The notes below the pieces were generated by a model that saw only the letters and a list, made by a program, of their open reading frames with translations, was not told the origin of the DNA and did not search any database. The position numbers and the translations under genes are program-made. A stretch of 64,000 nucleotides of DNA. Origin: Astrothelium macrocarpum. Taxonomy: Eukaryota > Ascomycota > Dothideomycetes > Trypetheliales > Trypetheliaceae. The stretch covers positions 62,001-126,000 of the forward strand of contig JAGEMR010000059.1 in the NCBI GenBank assembly GCA_021030915.1. The letters run 5' to 3'. This document shows positions 22,792 through 34,995 of the stretch, piece after piece (position 1 is the stretch's first letter; each line of letters starts with the position of its first letter).

Positions 22792-23457
22792 ATGGCCGGA
22801 CAGAGTTTGCCCACCGATCCCTCTCTTCCAGGCGAAAACTTCGAACCTCGTCAGACCTCCATTACCGAAGACTATCATCCAGACCCCTCGAAATCATTAC
22901 CTCTTTCTCCAGCGCGCCAACGCCTGCTGGACGACATTCTCGATCTCTACTCCTGCAAACCTACTGTTGAGAAAGTAAAACGCTATACGCCCGACTGCGT
23001 CTACGACGACCAATTTGTCTATGCAAACGACCGGTACAAGATGGCAGGTCAATGGTTCGCGCTACCCAAACTCTTTAATGCGTCCAAGAACGAAGGTTAC
23101 CAGGTAGTCCGGTCCGATCGCGAGCTGCTGCAGTTCAAGAACGAGCAATCCTGGACCTTCCGCGGTATTCCCAAGACGGCGACCATCAACGCTCTAGTAA
23201 GCTTGAGTCTCGACCCGGCCAGCGTGGACTTGGACTTTATCCAGGTCAAGTATCATAAGGACCAGGCGAATGACAAGGATTACAGCCATGAGGGACTCGG
23301 CTTCAGTTTCAAGAAATGGCAGGCTGATGAGGTAGTCAAGCACATGAATAGTCCTGAGGTGGAAGCGTTTGTAGCCGATAAGAATGCGGGAAAGGAGGAT
23401 GTAAGGCGATACGGAACGGGAGACGAGGCTGGCGCTGCGCCCAAGAAAGAGTGGTAG
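22792..23457 (+). CDS. SnoaL/NTF2-like conserved fungal protein
   Basis: The ATG at 22792 (MAGQSLPTDPSL) is chosen; the frame is open further upstream but without another ATG. The 221-residue product has an N-terminal Pro/Ser-rich stretch. From about residue 40 an NTF2-like fold is suggested by LLDDILDLYSCKPTVEKVKRYT, its helix followed by CVYDDQFV and paired beta-strands (YQVVRSDRELLQF, QSWTFRGIP). The C-terminus is charged. Such proteins are small single-domain binding or enzyme scaffolds; no substrate can be proposed. Codon pattern and length support a real gene. Confidence 0.65.
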   Translation: MAGQSLPTDPSLPGENFEPRQTSITEDYHPDPSKSLPLSPARQRLLDDILDLYSCKPTVEKVKRYTPDCVYDDQFVYANDRYKMAGQWFALPKLFNASKNEGYQVVRSDRELLQFKNEQSWTFRGIPKTATINALVSLSLDPASVDLDFIQVKYHKDQANDKDYSHEGLGFSFKKWQADEVVKHMNSPEVEAFVADKNAGKEDVRRYGTGDEAGAAPKKEW

Positions 23458-24930
23458 TGAGGAGGTTGCCCGCTCGTTTTCCTTTTGGCCTTGGACGTCA
23501 GGAAATTCGCCTTAATTGTAAGGTATTGTAATGCTTTCGTTGCTTGAAGTCCCTCTCCATAGCCTACTTTAATTCGATTTAGTTAGCATAAAACGTGGTG
23601 ACCATGATCAACGCCCATAAGACAATACATTTCCGTTCTATTCAACTGGCCTGGACCATTGAGAACTACACACTTTTACAGCTCATTGCGTTTGCGTTTC
23701 TGAGATGTAGTCCACGCTTTCAAGCCCTGCGAGCCTTCGCAAGTTTTTGCTGTGGTTCATCGCGTAACGTCCCTCCCAGGTAGCAAGCCATTACTGGCTC
23801 ACACCTTTCCCTATACCTAGGTAGAGTCTGAATCGTCGGAACTCCGTACATTGATCGCGATCAGGTCGTCTCTAAGACGCAGAGATACGAGAACTAAATC
23901 AAGGCGGATATCCAAGAGGAGTATGTTCGATAATGATATCCAGGGTTTTCCTAAAGAGATTATTGGTCTTATTTTTGTTAGGTTGACAACCTCTGACCCC
24001 CAGACTTTCCCATTGACCGCGACCGTGGCATGGGCGCATCAATGATAGATACGATAGCTCAGACGTGATGCAAGGACGTCCGGAAGTTAGGAGAGCATCA
24101 GCTTGAGAGGCTCGAAGTCTGAAGGTCTTAAAATTCACGGTTAATGGGACATTCGTCATTCGCCGGATACGAAGGGTTGATTTCCAAGAAATGTTCCGTC
24201 ATCACAAGCCTCTTTGCAGAGATCCGATCTCGGTCCTCTAATTCTCGTGCCAGGTATCAAAAATGCTGTACCCATTGCAATTCTCGCCAGTGTCTGCAAA
24301 AAAATATCCCCGGGGGGGGTTGGGATTTAACGAAAAAAGTTTGGCTGCACTCAAATTCGGGGGATTGCAAATCGAACTGAATGAAGCAACGAGCAATGAA
24401 TATGTCCTTTATCTATCGACAGTCGGCTTAAATTGAGAGACCGCTAGATGCGCTGATGGTCAGGAAAGGCCCACCGTATTTGTTGTAACAATCGATGATT
24501 TATCCAAAACAAATGCCGTAGCCATTGCACATTAAGGCTATTCGTTGACGAAACACGCGCAGCACGTGACCAGACCCTGATGACAGAAGAAGTCGAAGCA
24601 CATTTTCCTGTCATTAGGTAGAACAGACATGATGCGAGTCTTGCAGGAAATCCCTATCCTAAGGTCAAGCTCGCTATTAATAATAGATGATGCTCGCATT
24701 CAGCGTAAATCTCCGTCACGGCAGAATGTAATGGAACTTTGTCCTAGCCTCAAAACAGGTGTGGGTGCCTGCGGCTCTCGCATCACGAGTTGCATGGCCA
24801 GGCTTTCAGCCTCGTCTCAGCCCCGCCATATTTGCTTTTCTCAACTCCAGTCTATGTACTGCTAATGTTCGAAATGCAGCCAAATCTATTCAGAGTGGTA
24901 TTTTAACGGCCAACAAATATTGAACTTGGC
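23458..24930. other. Intergenic, no supported gene
   Basis: About 1.5 kb with only short open frames. It contains a G8 run near 24312 and the promoter side of the broken NLR gene. No domain or splice-consistent gene is seen. Confidence 0.5.
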
Positions 24931-27704
24931 ATGGCCGAAGCCATAGCTGTTGTGGGCATTGTCTCAAGCATCGTGCAATTGGTTGATTTTGGATCCAAGG
25001 TCCTCGAGAGGTTAAACGATTACCAGACCACCTTACAAGAGATACCAAAGACATTTCGAGCCGTCAAAAGAGAATTGCCTCTCTTACTTGACACTCTCAA
25101 GCAGACCAAGTCTGCTGCAGAGAACGATGCTTTGCGAGAAGCAACAAAACTCGCCCTTCTTCCTGTAATCGAAGGATGCCTTAATAACGTCAAAGAACTA
25201 GACGACATCATTAACAGGAACCTGCCAGCTGCTGGCGACTCCTGGGGAAGAAAAAGCCGAAAAGCATTTGCAAGCTTTCGACAAGATGCGAAAGTAGATA
25301 GGATAGTTGCTGAGATTCAACGTCACATTCTCGTTCTGACGTATCATCACGCTGCTGCCGCGTCCACGGGCAAAACCAACCAAAGTAGGTATCCTATCGA
25401 GATGTCCCTGATACAAACTGAACATGTATAGATATACCAACGCCGAGGCCAATCCCATCCTCGACGGTTCCCTTCCGACGCGACCCTGACTTTGTCGACC
25501 GTGGCGACCTTCTCTCACAAGTTGATAAGCGGTGCTCACAGCCAGCCGGTCGTGTAGCGCTTGTTGGACTGGGTGGTGTCGGGTGAGCACTCCCAGTGTA
25601 ATTCAACGCTGCTCTAGTAAACTCTTGGCGAAGGAAATCCCAACTTGCCATCGAGCATGCCTACCGCGTCCAACAACGATCGCCACAAACATGGGTATTT
25701 TTCGTGCATGCGGGAACACAGGCCAGGTTCGAGGAGGGTTACCGAAAGATTGCCGGGGTAACAAATATCGAGGGTTGGGATAATCCGAAAGCGGATGTCC
25801 TACGGCTAGTCCGTAACTGGCTTTGCGACAATTCGAAGGGGCAATGGTCGATGATCGTCGATAATGCCGATGATCCAGACGTCTTCTTCGGTTCGCATGA
25901 CAGCACGCAGGCACATCCAGCTGACGCGCCGGGTCTGTCCGCCAAGCCGCTTTCAGAGTTCCTACCGCAATCGCCAAACGGATCTATCCTTTTCACGTCA
26001 CGAAGTCGAGATGCAGCCTTTCGACTTACCGGAAGTCATAGGGATATCGTGACAGTCGATCCAATGAATCAAGAGCATGCTCTGGCCTTAATTCGAAAAA
26101 AACTTGAGGGCACTTTTGAACAAGATCATGCCATAGCGCTTGCAGAAGCTCTTGATTATATGCCACTTGCTATTTCCCAAGCAGCTGCTTATATCAGTCA
26201 GAGAGCGTCACGCACCACATTGTCTAAATATGTTCAGGATCTTCATCGGGGTGACCGAGACCGAGCAAAGTTACTGGACGTAGACATTGGAGACATTCGT
26301 AGGGACGGCAAGGCGTCGAATTCTATCATGGCCACTTGGCAGATATCTTTCGAGTATATTCGCACAAAAAGTCCTTCGGCAACACGATTACTATCGCTTA
26401 TGAGTCTGTTCGACCGGCAGGGAATCCCAGAGTCTCTGCTCCGTGGCCGCTATCAGGAAACCGACGACTCCAGCGGAGATTTTGAAGACGATCTGAATGT
26501 ACTACTGTGTTTCTCTCTGGTTTCGACAAGCGTGAATGAAAGCTAGTTCGAGATGCACCGACTTGTGCAGTTTTCGACAAAGAGGTGGCTTGAGTTAAAT
26601 GAAGAATTGGAAGAATGGAAAGAGAAGTACGTGATGCTCGTGGACGAAAACTATCCATTTGCGGAGTACGAGAACTGGACGACGTGTCAAGCGCTGTTTC
26701 CACATGCTCAAACAGTGGTAGAGCATCGACCTACTGACCCAAATGGCTTAAAGGCATGGGCATCAATACTTCACAGGGCTGCGCTGTATTTAAATGAGAT
26801 GGGAAAGTATCAAGAAGCATGGCAGATGGCAAGTAGTGCTCTGGAAGTAAGGGAGGTCATTTTAGGGTTGGAGCACCCGGATACGCTGAGGAGCATGAGC
26901 AATCTCGGCGAAGTGCTGTATGGGCAGGGCAAGTATACTAGGGCTGAGGTGATGCAACAACGAACGTTAGAAGCAAGTAAGAGATTATTTGGGCAAGATG
27001 GCCATGAGACATTGGCGAGCATGGGTAACTTAGCATTGACATTTTTAGCTCAGGGACGATGGAAAGAGGCGGAAGAGCTAGAGGTGCAAGTGCTTGAGGT
27101 CTGGCAAAGGGTGCTTGGCCCGGATCACCCTGACACATTGTTGTGTATGAATAATCTAGCATTGTCATTTTTAGCTCAAGGACGATGGAAAGAGGCGGAA
27201 GAGCTAGAAGTGCAAGTGCTTGAGGCCCGGTAAAGGGTGCTTGGCCCGGATCACCCTAGCACATTGACGAGCATGAATAACTTAGCATCGACGTTTTTCG
27301 AACAAGGGCGATGGAAAGAGGCGGAAGAGTTAGGAATGCAAGTGATTGAGGCCCGGCAAAGGGTGCTTGGCCCAGATCATATTGAAAAACTGGTGAGTAT
27401 GGGTAATTTAGCATTAGTGTTATCAAAACAGGGGCGATTGAAAGAGGCAGAAGAGCTGGAGATGCAAGTGATTGAGATGCGTCAAAGGGTACTTGGCCAA
27501 GAACACCCTGACACATTAATGAGCATGAATAACTTGGCTTTAACCTTGAATCATAAAGGTGAGAAGGACATGGCGATGAAGCTAATGGAAGAATGCATTG
27601 AGAGGTGGAAAAAGGTCCTTGGCCCCAATCGCCCTTATACGAAGAGTTCAGAAGAAGTGCTCAATCAGTGGCATATTTTGAATTTCTCGGATGAAGATGG
27701 ATAG
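24931..27704 (+). pseudogene. NB-ARC/TPR NLR with SesA-like N-terminus, interrupted by two in-frame stops
   Basis: Exons 24931-25384, 25432-25582 and 25634 onward join in frame across introns of 47 and 51 nt. Residues 1-130 (MAEAIAVVGIVSSIVQLVDFG) match the SesA-type N-terminal domain of fungal STAND proteins. The NB-ARC P-loop GLGGVGKS is built across the second intron at about 197-204, with the Walker B segment WSMIVDNADD. The MHRLVQ motif and six or so 42-residue TPR units follow. In one continuous frame, codon 506 is TAG (26544-26546) and codon about 735 is TAA (27231-27233); without them the product would be 891 residues. The other TPR copies have CAA where the TAA stands. Family members act in allorecognition and cell death. 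Translation of a truncated SesA/NB-ARC protein of 505 residues remains possible. Confidence 0.82.
27015..27560 (+). repeat. Near-identical tandem TPR repeats, 126-bp period
   Basis: Successive 126-bp units encode WKEAEELEVQVLE ... RVLGPDHPDTL. The units beginning around 27055 and 27181 are almost identical in DNA (GGACGATGGAAAGAGGCGGAAGAGCT and onward differ at only a few bases), pointing to recent unit duplication or conversion. Later units diverge more. Confidence 0.8.
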
Positions 27705-30556
27705 CAGTGTGGATAATCGGAGGACGGTCACTGAGGAAGGTATTGACGGGGTTATCTTGAAAATTGTCGAAGATGCGCATCTATGCAGTGAGAAGGACTG
27801 ATCAGTAGTGCAAGCGCATAGCTGCCTCCTCACGATTGACTGTGGAAAGAATCGATGACTCGAATGCATCGATCCGCGTGAAGTCTTTGGTACGTATTTG
27901 AACTCGACCGTTGAAGAGTTTGACACTCGCGCTTTTCTAACATTCTGGTGACGAAAAGCGCGAAGGCTGAAGTGGAAGTCGTTCGTCAGACGCTTCGCAG
28001 AAAGACTCGTAGCAACGCTGCTACTTGTTCCATCTCTTATGCCAATCTCTTCGTTCGGTGATACGAGCATCGAATGGCGATGACTGCGTCAGCAACGATA
28101 GCACTGCTGATCACTACGTTAGGGTGCAGAGTCGCTCTCCTAAAGTCGCCGATTGCAAGAGCTAGAAGCAGCTCTATTGATGGGAGAACAGTGAACTGCA
28201 TCACGCAATAGCTGGTAGAACCTCAAGATAAGGGCCGCCCAAAGTCTCAGTGAATCCCTTCATTTGAGTCATGAGACTTCATGGTAACCTAGTCTTTTTT
28301 AACGATGTTCGGCCTTCCCGACACATTTTTGAGAAGGAACTCGGTAATATTCGATCTGAGGCTTGTCGCATGTGGCCTTGCACAAGGAAAACCATGCATG
28401 AAATTCTCGGATCAGAGCTTTTCCAGTTTCAATTCCTTCGGGTGCCGAGCACGACAATTTATGAGAGGTTTTAGACTGGTGAAGCGCCGGATGCTGCTTG
28501 TAGGATGGAAGACGGCCATCTCACAATGTGTCCCTCAAAAGCTGGACCTCTTGCAGAAGAGACTTACAAAGCTGGCGATATCCTCACCGCGCGAAGGGGC
28601 TACCTCCGACTAGCCAACTACCGTCCGGTCAGCCAATACATGCTAAACACATCAGTGTATGGCTACGGCGTCTGTAGAACTTCGCAATAAGAGAAGGGTG
28701 GCAAGCTTTTCTGGCGAGGGATTCAACTTCTCGATACTGACAACCACGTTGTGCTCGTCCCTCATGAAGCGGGATTTCACCTCCCCGTATATTTGTATAA
28801 CCCAAAGGCCAGCTGCTGTCTCCCTGGTAAAGCTCCATTAGCTGTTGACATTAATGGCCTAGACTCGACTGCCAAAGGGGTATGTTTCATCTTGCGTGGT
28901 GCCGCACTCCGCCTGGGCAATGCGGTGCTTTAACCTTGACGGACCGGGCAAAGGTCTTGCTCTCAAACAAGATAAGATACTTATGCCGGCTGACCGGGAA
29001 GTAATAACCAACGAGGTCGTCATATTTCTCAAAGGTATTGACAGAAATATCGTCAAGGTAGCTCTCGACATGGATCATGGTGGCGACCAGTGCCACAACG
29101 GGCACCTGCTCTTCATTCTGTTCAGCTGGAGACTCGCGTGTCAAGGTAGCTACATTAATTGATTCGCCATGTGAGTTTTGACTATTCATGGCTTCCCAGG
29201 TGCCGAGTTGGTTCGCCAATAGATGGATATCCGGATGGATGTGTGATGGAGCGAGCCTTCACAACAGTAATATCTCTTTTGGGGATACCCAAGTTCAAAA
29301 CAAAACAGGAGTTGGCGCTCCTCCGTCGGGTTTTCCCAATAGATTTATCTGCACCTGCCACGCCAGAGCTCCAAAATTAAGCCGTACGCATACCGATGGA
29401 GAACTCCTGTACAAAATCGAGTGCCTGGTAGTGGTGAGTGGTGATGAAGGAATCTAAGCTAAGCACAGTAGAGATTTTTCAGGAGCTTATCAATGTGAAC
29501 GGTGACTGGAAGAAAACGTGGATGCCCCGCGAGATGCAAAGATGATCTTTATATTTGCGAATTTGTCTTGGACATTCAACACAACTGCGTTTGAAGAGCC
29601 TAGTCTAGAGATTGCTTAACTGAATGGGGAAGAGTATGCGTCAAGGTCTCGTAATGATAGAGCGTTAATTTGTCTCTGTAACGCAGTAAGGACTGCATTG
29701 TAGTCAACCACTGAAGATGCATTTTCGTTAGTTGCTGGATGCATGAAACATCCTCATTGGCATAAATTTAGGGTGAAATCAAGCTAACCGTAAGTTCTAT
29801 GAATGCACTCCAAGTGAAGACGCCACCGGTGAGTGCAGTATTTTTCATAATATCCACTCACGCAAGTATAAAATGAATTGAAAGCTTCATAAACATTTTC
29901 GCGAATTATGACTTATGTTGTTCCTAGAATCAATTGTTCATGAACTCTTTCAATAGGCGGAATTGGTGAAGTTCGTCCGTTCAATTGGGGCAAACTTTGA
30001 CGCCGGGCAACCCCGGATGATCCTGCCTTTGAAATGACATTTCAACAGCCCACAGGCGCATCCGATGGCTGGATTGTGATCAGCGCATCTTGCGGATCTG
30101 CGATATCATAATTTTGTTGTACGAAAAAATGGAATTAAGAAGAATTTTCAAATGATAGGCCATGTTTAGTATCATCTGAGATGGATGATTAGAATTTGAT
30201 ATATAAAAAACCTTTCTGTCAGCTATAATCCTTCGAAACTGCTCTCGAGTCATGGAAATTGCCAATATTGATGACATTTCCACGATCGTCAGCGCTAGCC
30301 ATCGGACGTGAAAAGGTGCTGTAACTGGACTCACCGGTGGATCAATGAAGGATTTTGAGCGGGGATTGGTTCTAAATATTATCGGAACTTGTGATTTTTA
30401 GCTTTTTGAATGGGCCAAATAGAGGCGGTAGCTGGCTCCGTGAGAATCGACAGACTTAGTTTCGGAAATCTCAGATCAAGGTTGTCTACATCACTTACCC
30501 CTATTTTCTATACTGATCAATTCTGCTAGCCTATAGACCGATCTCGATCAAGAACT
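27705..30556. other. Gene-poor region, no supported gene
   Basis: Nearly 2.9 kb with many short overlapping open frames on both strands (for example 28505-28690, 28751-28933, 28887-29219) and no recognisable domain. The patchwork of short frames may be old decayed coding DNA, but I could not link it to a family. 29700-30400 is A/T-rich. Confidence 0.5.
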
Positions 30557-31118
30557 ATGTCTCCTCAAAAAGAGACCGTACTTAAATTTACGTCGATGCG
30601 CTACAAGATCGCTACATGCAGTGAAGAGAAGTTCCACGAGTATGCCACGCATGAGCATGCACCGAAAGCCGCGATGATTCAGCAACGCCATGGCGCGTTG
30701 CGAATTGCCCAGGTACTGATCAAGTTCAGTGGGCAGGGATTAAACCAACTAATATTGTTAGTATCATACCCCAAAAGCGATACGTGATGCGGTGAAAGAG
30801 AAGATTCCTTGGGTTGTAAGGCCTGGGTGGGAGATCGATGACCATGATATCCAAATTCAAGTCTACGTTCGCACAACAGACCAGCTATTAGCAATTCTTG
30901 CGGACCCAGACTTCCAAGCCTTTTCTTCGGAAGAGGCCGCAGGAGACCTGCAAGATTATTCGAAAGCGACAGTATGTGCGGGTTGGGAAGAAGTCTACGT
31001 TGACAATAATGAGATCGTCAATATCGTAGACGGGAAAAGCGCATATGGGACTTACCAGGAGAGAGCTTCGATTGGTGGTGGTATCCAGTCAAGTAACGCT
31101 CAGATCGAGGAATTCTAA
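30557..31118 (+). CDS. EthD-domain protein
   Basis: Two exons (30557-30712 and 30762-31118) join in frame across a 49 nt intron to give 170 residues. The order KFTSMRYKIATCSEEKFHEYATHEH, then HGALRIAQ, then WEIDDHDIQIQVYVR, then DPDFQAF and GWEEVYVDN matches the EthD (dimeric alpha-beta barrel) family. In that pattern the His of YATHEHAP and the DHD are conserved. Fungal members include decarboxylase- or dehydratase-like enzymes in polyketide clusters. No polyketide synthase is present in this window, so the substrate is unknown. It lies at the left edge of the accessory region holding the methyltransferase, transporter and UstYa genes. The last 25 residues are low-complexity. Confidence 0.8.
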
Positions 31119-31602
31119 GACAGCCTGACAAAGTAGGAAATAGTCATGGGCTGCTGTCTTTTAAGCGACTCCTTCACTTCCCAGTGCTTCCGACCAATAT
31201 GTGTTTGTGTCCATCTCTTCATGCTGAGCCTAGGCTTGGTAAGAATGATAGCAGAGTATGGATTGTACTCGCCCCATCCTTCTTCGCGTCCCCGCTCTGG
31301 ACAATAAGATCCCGCAGGCCCCGCACTCACCACTTGTCGGAATCTGTAGCAGAGAGAATTCTGTTGATCTAATCGAAGTAGATAGACGAACTACAGACGT
31401 AGATTTTCGAACGAAAATGAGGGAAGTACCTATGTTGTTTAGGCCATTCCTATTTGGGAAATAGATCAACAATCACGGAGATTGCTTCTAGTCCTGACAA
31501 CACCTCACCATCTCCTGTCACTACTGCACCGCATACAGAGAGTGTCGCGACAATCAAACCAGACTCCTCGAAAGATACTTCTGGCCGTTCATTCTAGCAT
31601 TC
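31119..31602. other. Intergenic region
   Basis: 3' flank of the EthD gene and of the decayed glycoprotein gene. Nothing is recognised. Confidence 0.4.
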
Positions 31603-33260
31603 TCAACAGCCATAACCTTCGCTCGATCTATGCCCGTGAATATGGCGCCTGATACCGTCGTCGCGGATGGGGCAACCTGCATAGAAGACGGAATGGTTTC
31701 GCTTGCAGTTTGATGAGTTTAAGTTAGGCCCAACACAAGTCCGGTTCCCATTTGTAGTAGCAATCGAGCCGCCGGCGGAGAGAGGTTGGCCGTTGAGCAG
31801 TATGAACTCGTCCGGATCGGAGGGATTTGTGTGGAGCAGTTGGGCGAGGGTGACGATAGGGATAACTGCAGCAGCCGCGCTCGCTCCGATTGCTCCTGAT
31901 ACACCCGTTCCAGCGGCTGGTGGTGCAAGCGGGATTGAATGTGCATCCGCACCTGTGCCGACGACTAAACTATTTGCACCGACGGGGATTTGCATTCCTC
32001 CGACGACTGTAGATTCTCCTGGCCTGTAGGTCTCACCACCGCCGACGGTATTCCAAAGGAAATGCCATCGATCGCTTGAATGGCGATTTTTGCGACACGA
32101 GGATCTTCGACTTGCGTTTCTCGGCTTGCACTGGCGAAGGTTTGCCCGTTTTCGACTCGATCATTCGGACCAGAACTCTGACCGTCTTGAGAAGAGCCGT
32201 CTTGACCTTCAGTAGTTCCTGTATCCCAAAGTTCCGGGATCAAAGTTCCCATCCCCAATGTCTTTCAGATCCTCAGCGTTAGGACTGGTAGATACTTGGA
32301 CGGAACGATGTGAACAAGCATTTCTTAGACCAGAGCCGCCCTGCCCAATTGCTTCCGAGCTGCTATCTCTCTGCGCATTGCTCTCTTTGCCATTGATAAT
32401 GGATTCAATGGATCCGCTATGACTGGCCGTTTGATCTGCATGCTCTCCTGTTCCCGGATCTCGGCCAATGCTCGGAACTTTGCCAACGCCTGAAGCTCTA
32501 TCGTTTTGTGGATTGTGACTGCGATTTAGTCTCGTAGAACTCTCGGAAGCTTGATCACTACCGGAATGTTGACTACCGATAGAGACTTGACCTCCACTTG
32601 AGGCTTGACCACCTCCAGAACTTTCGCTAACAACACCATCAGAGTCTGGACCAATATCCGAGGCTTCATGCGTTCCAAGATGTGAGTCTTGCCGGTTCTT
32701 TCACCAGCACAGCTCTTCGACTACCACAGATGCCTTGACTGCCACTAGACCTTTGACTGTTACCATGTTTCTGTCTTGCACCAACTTCCTTGCTTACACC
32801 AACGCCCTGATCGCTTCTTAGATCCTAGCCACTATCGGAATTTGGGTAAGTCCCAGAAGGACCGCTGCTCGGAGCAGCTGGATCTGAAGTGGACGACGGC
32901 GATTGAAGATCACTTGCGGCTGCACTCGCAGTGTGTGCTATTCCTGGTATCACATTACCCGGCTTTGTCGTATTGTCCGGCAGAAAGGACACAACTGGTG
33001 ATATTGGAGTAGGAGCCTGTACTGATGGCATCGACAAGGGCGTCGGCGCGGGTGCTGTTGCTATCGTGACAAGAACATAAGGTGGATCGCAGAAACTGAA
33101 GAGGGGGAGAGCGCAAGACGTCCAAGCCGGATCGATGTCGCGGACTTCTGTAACGATGACAGGCTGGATCCTATAAGCATCGCCGAAGTCAGTATCGAAT
33201 CCGGGGAGATGGATCGCATAGCAGCGGGCGCGCAAACTTCGGTGGATCCATCCATCTAAA
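31603..33260 (-). pseudogene. Decayed Ser/Gly-rich surface glycoprotein gene
   Basis: Reading the minus strand from about 33235, the segment VIVTEVRDIDPAWTSCALPL followed by a Pro/Ala/Thr linker resembles the N-terminal ectodomain of fungal cell-wall glycoproteins. The frame meets a TAG at 32827-32825 (preceded by GGC) and then continues Gly/Ser/Gln-rich in the same frame. Further shifts near 32690, 32215 and 31990 lead into another open stretch with FILLNGQPLSAGGSI, a repeat motif of such proteins. At least one nonsense codon and three frame changes make it non-coding as it stands. Some of the changes could be unrecognised introns. The product would have been secreted or wall-bound. Confidence 0.55.
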
Positions 33261-33548
33261 ATTGCGCTCTTCAGTCTACTTTCAGCCTCGTAAGCACATG
33301 GCTAAGATAAGCGGACTGGCTGACATACGGCTTGATAAAATGCCCTCGAGTATGTCCTTTAAGGCTAAGTCATTCGAAATTACACCGAGTATGGACGAGC
33401 TCTATGTTTGCTAACCGTCCCGACTCTGTTTCTGAACAAATGCTTACGGCGTCCTATTGTAGCAAAACCTTTCACAACCCCCCTCATTATCTCATACAAT
33501 ATTCACCGCAGTGAATCTTCGACCCAGAACAAGATCGTAACGTAGGCA

Positions 33549-34995
33549 ATGCCACGCACAAGGTTTAAGAGATCTCCTGCTCTGATCATTGAACTCGAGG
33601 ACCAGCAATCCTCTTAATCCCTAGGAGATACCCTTGGTGGCTACGTCGTTAGCGGCACCGTGTTGCCTTATTTGCCAGATTCATCAACCTCGATTCATCT
33701 AAAACTTTCCGGTCGGGCCAAGACAAAGCACGTTTTCAAGAGGCAGAATGGCACATTCATCTACTAAGGGCGAGCGAGTTTCTTTCGACTTGGGGAAGAA
33801 GTGCACAAGGGCTATATCTGTGAGACTGGACAACAAGCTTGGCAAATTTGGATGACCACTCCTGAACATCCAACACCAGATTTCTCTTCGCAGTGTGACG
33901 GGTTCAGTTTCAACCAAGCTGTGGTCTTGCGTAGCGCTAAGGATCCTCGAACGAAGCACGAAATTGATGTGAAACAGCATCGTCTTCCTACTATCATGTA
34001 TTACTCTGGTCACTCTGGGTAGTCAGGTAACAATATCGAGGCTTACGTTGAATACGTGTTTTTTGCGGAGTCCAAGCGAGTCAAGGCATTCGTGCTACTC
34101 TACGTACAACAGCAATCCGTCCCTTATCCAATTGTGGATTACGCGATGCAATCAGATCAATTTTCTCGAGAGATTAAAACCCTCAAATTACTACCCGAGT
34201 ATGAAAAGAAAGCTCCTCCATTTGGTACCAAAATGAAATCGATGCCGCACCCATCATGGATACCAAAATATTCTTACTCCGTAATGGTGGCCTGTCCAGC
34301 CATCTTTCAACTTGAGCATCCCAGGCCACTTCCCCTCAAGATCTACTTCATTCCAAATTGGGGCCCGCAACAGACCAAAATTTCCCCAGAAGATGGCCAA
34401 CTCGACCAGCTGCCCATTGTTACCGTCACGAGCGTAGACGTGAAAATCAATAGCTTCATTCACATCCGTTGCCCTGGGACTCTCTCAAATCATGAAGGAT
34501 AGAAAAAAAAACACTTGTGTGATCAGTGGCTGGAGCGTCACGACGCCTAACGTTGTTGCTGTCATCCAAACATCAGGTTCTGAGTCTGACCGCTTTGAGG
34601 AAGCCGACGCTATCGATTCAATAAATCCCACCACGAACTCCATTAACAAGATGACAATCCTTTCAGCAGCACTGGATCTTGGTACGTCGTTCTCGCTGTT
34701 CCTCGGGCTAAGGTCACTCATGCGCGAAATCTATCCCACATTCGCCACCTATATTATCTATGTTTCGCACAGCTTGAAGTGAAATACTAGTCTTTCCTAC
34801 ACAGACGGAATGTGTAGTGTTACTAGAGAGGACCCGGTGGCAGTTCTCGCACCGAGTGAGGAGCAGGAGGTGAGAAGCAGGCGACTAGGAAAAAAAGAGG
34901 CTATTAAGAAAAGCCATGACGAGCAGGAAACAGTGGCAGAAATGGCAGTCGATCTTGTTGGACAGATCATACATACTGTTACAAATATTGTGTAA
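33549..34995 (+). pseudogene. Decayed arrestin-like (arrestin_N domain) gene
   Basis: One reading frame from ATG 33549 carries GDTLGGYVVSGTV, LSGRAKTKHVF, EAYVEYVFFAESK, PHPSWIPKYSYSV and HPRPLPLKIYF, the order of a fungal arrestin-like protein. It is interrupted by TAA at 33615 and 33765 and TAG at 34020, all in that same frame. After TAG 34500 the homology moves to the next frame beside an A9 run (GRKKNTCVISGW). It then passes a TGA at 34780-34782 and ends with VAVLAPSEEQE, the usual C-terminal motif. No consensus intron removes these stops. Arrestin-like proteins are adaptors for ubiquitin-driven endocytosis. The gene is dead as read here. Confidence 0.7.

Noticed and set aside
26500..26560. 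Hidden intron removing the TAG at 26544
   Set aside because: The only GT-AG option of fitting phase (48 nt from the GTACTA donor) would delete a conserved segment (VLLCFSLVS) of the NB-ARC/TPR junction.
27231..27262. Intron starting at GTAAAG over the TAA at 27231
   Set aside because: It would be 30 nt long, too short, and would delete part of a TPR unit that is otherwise complete.
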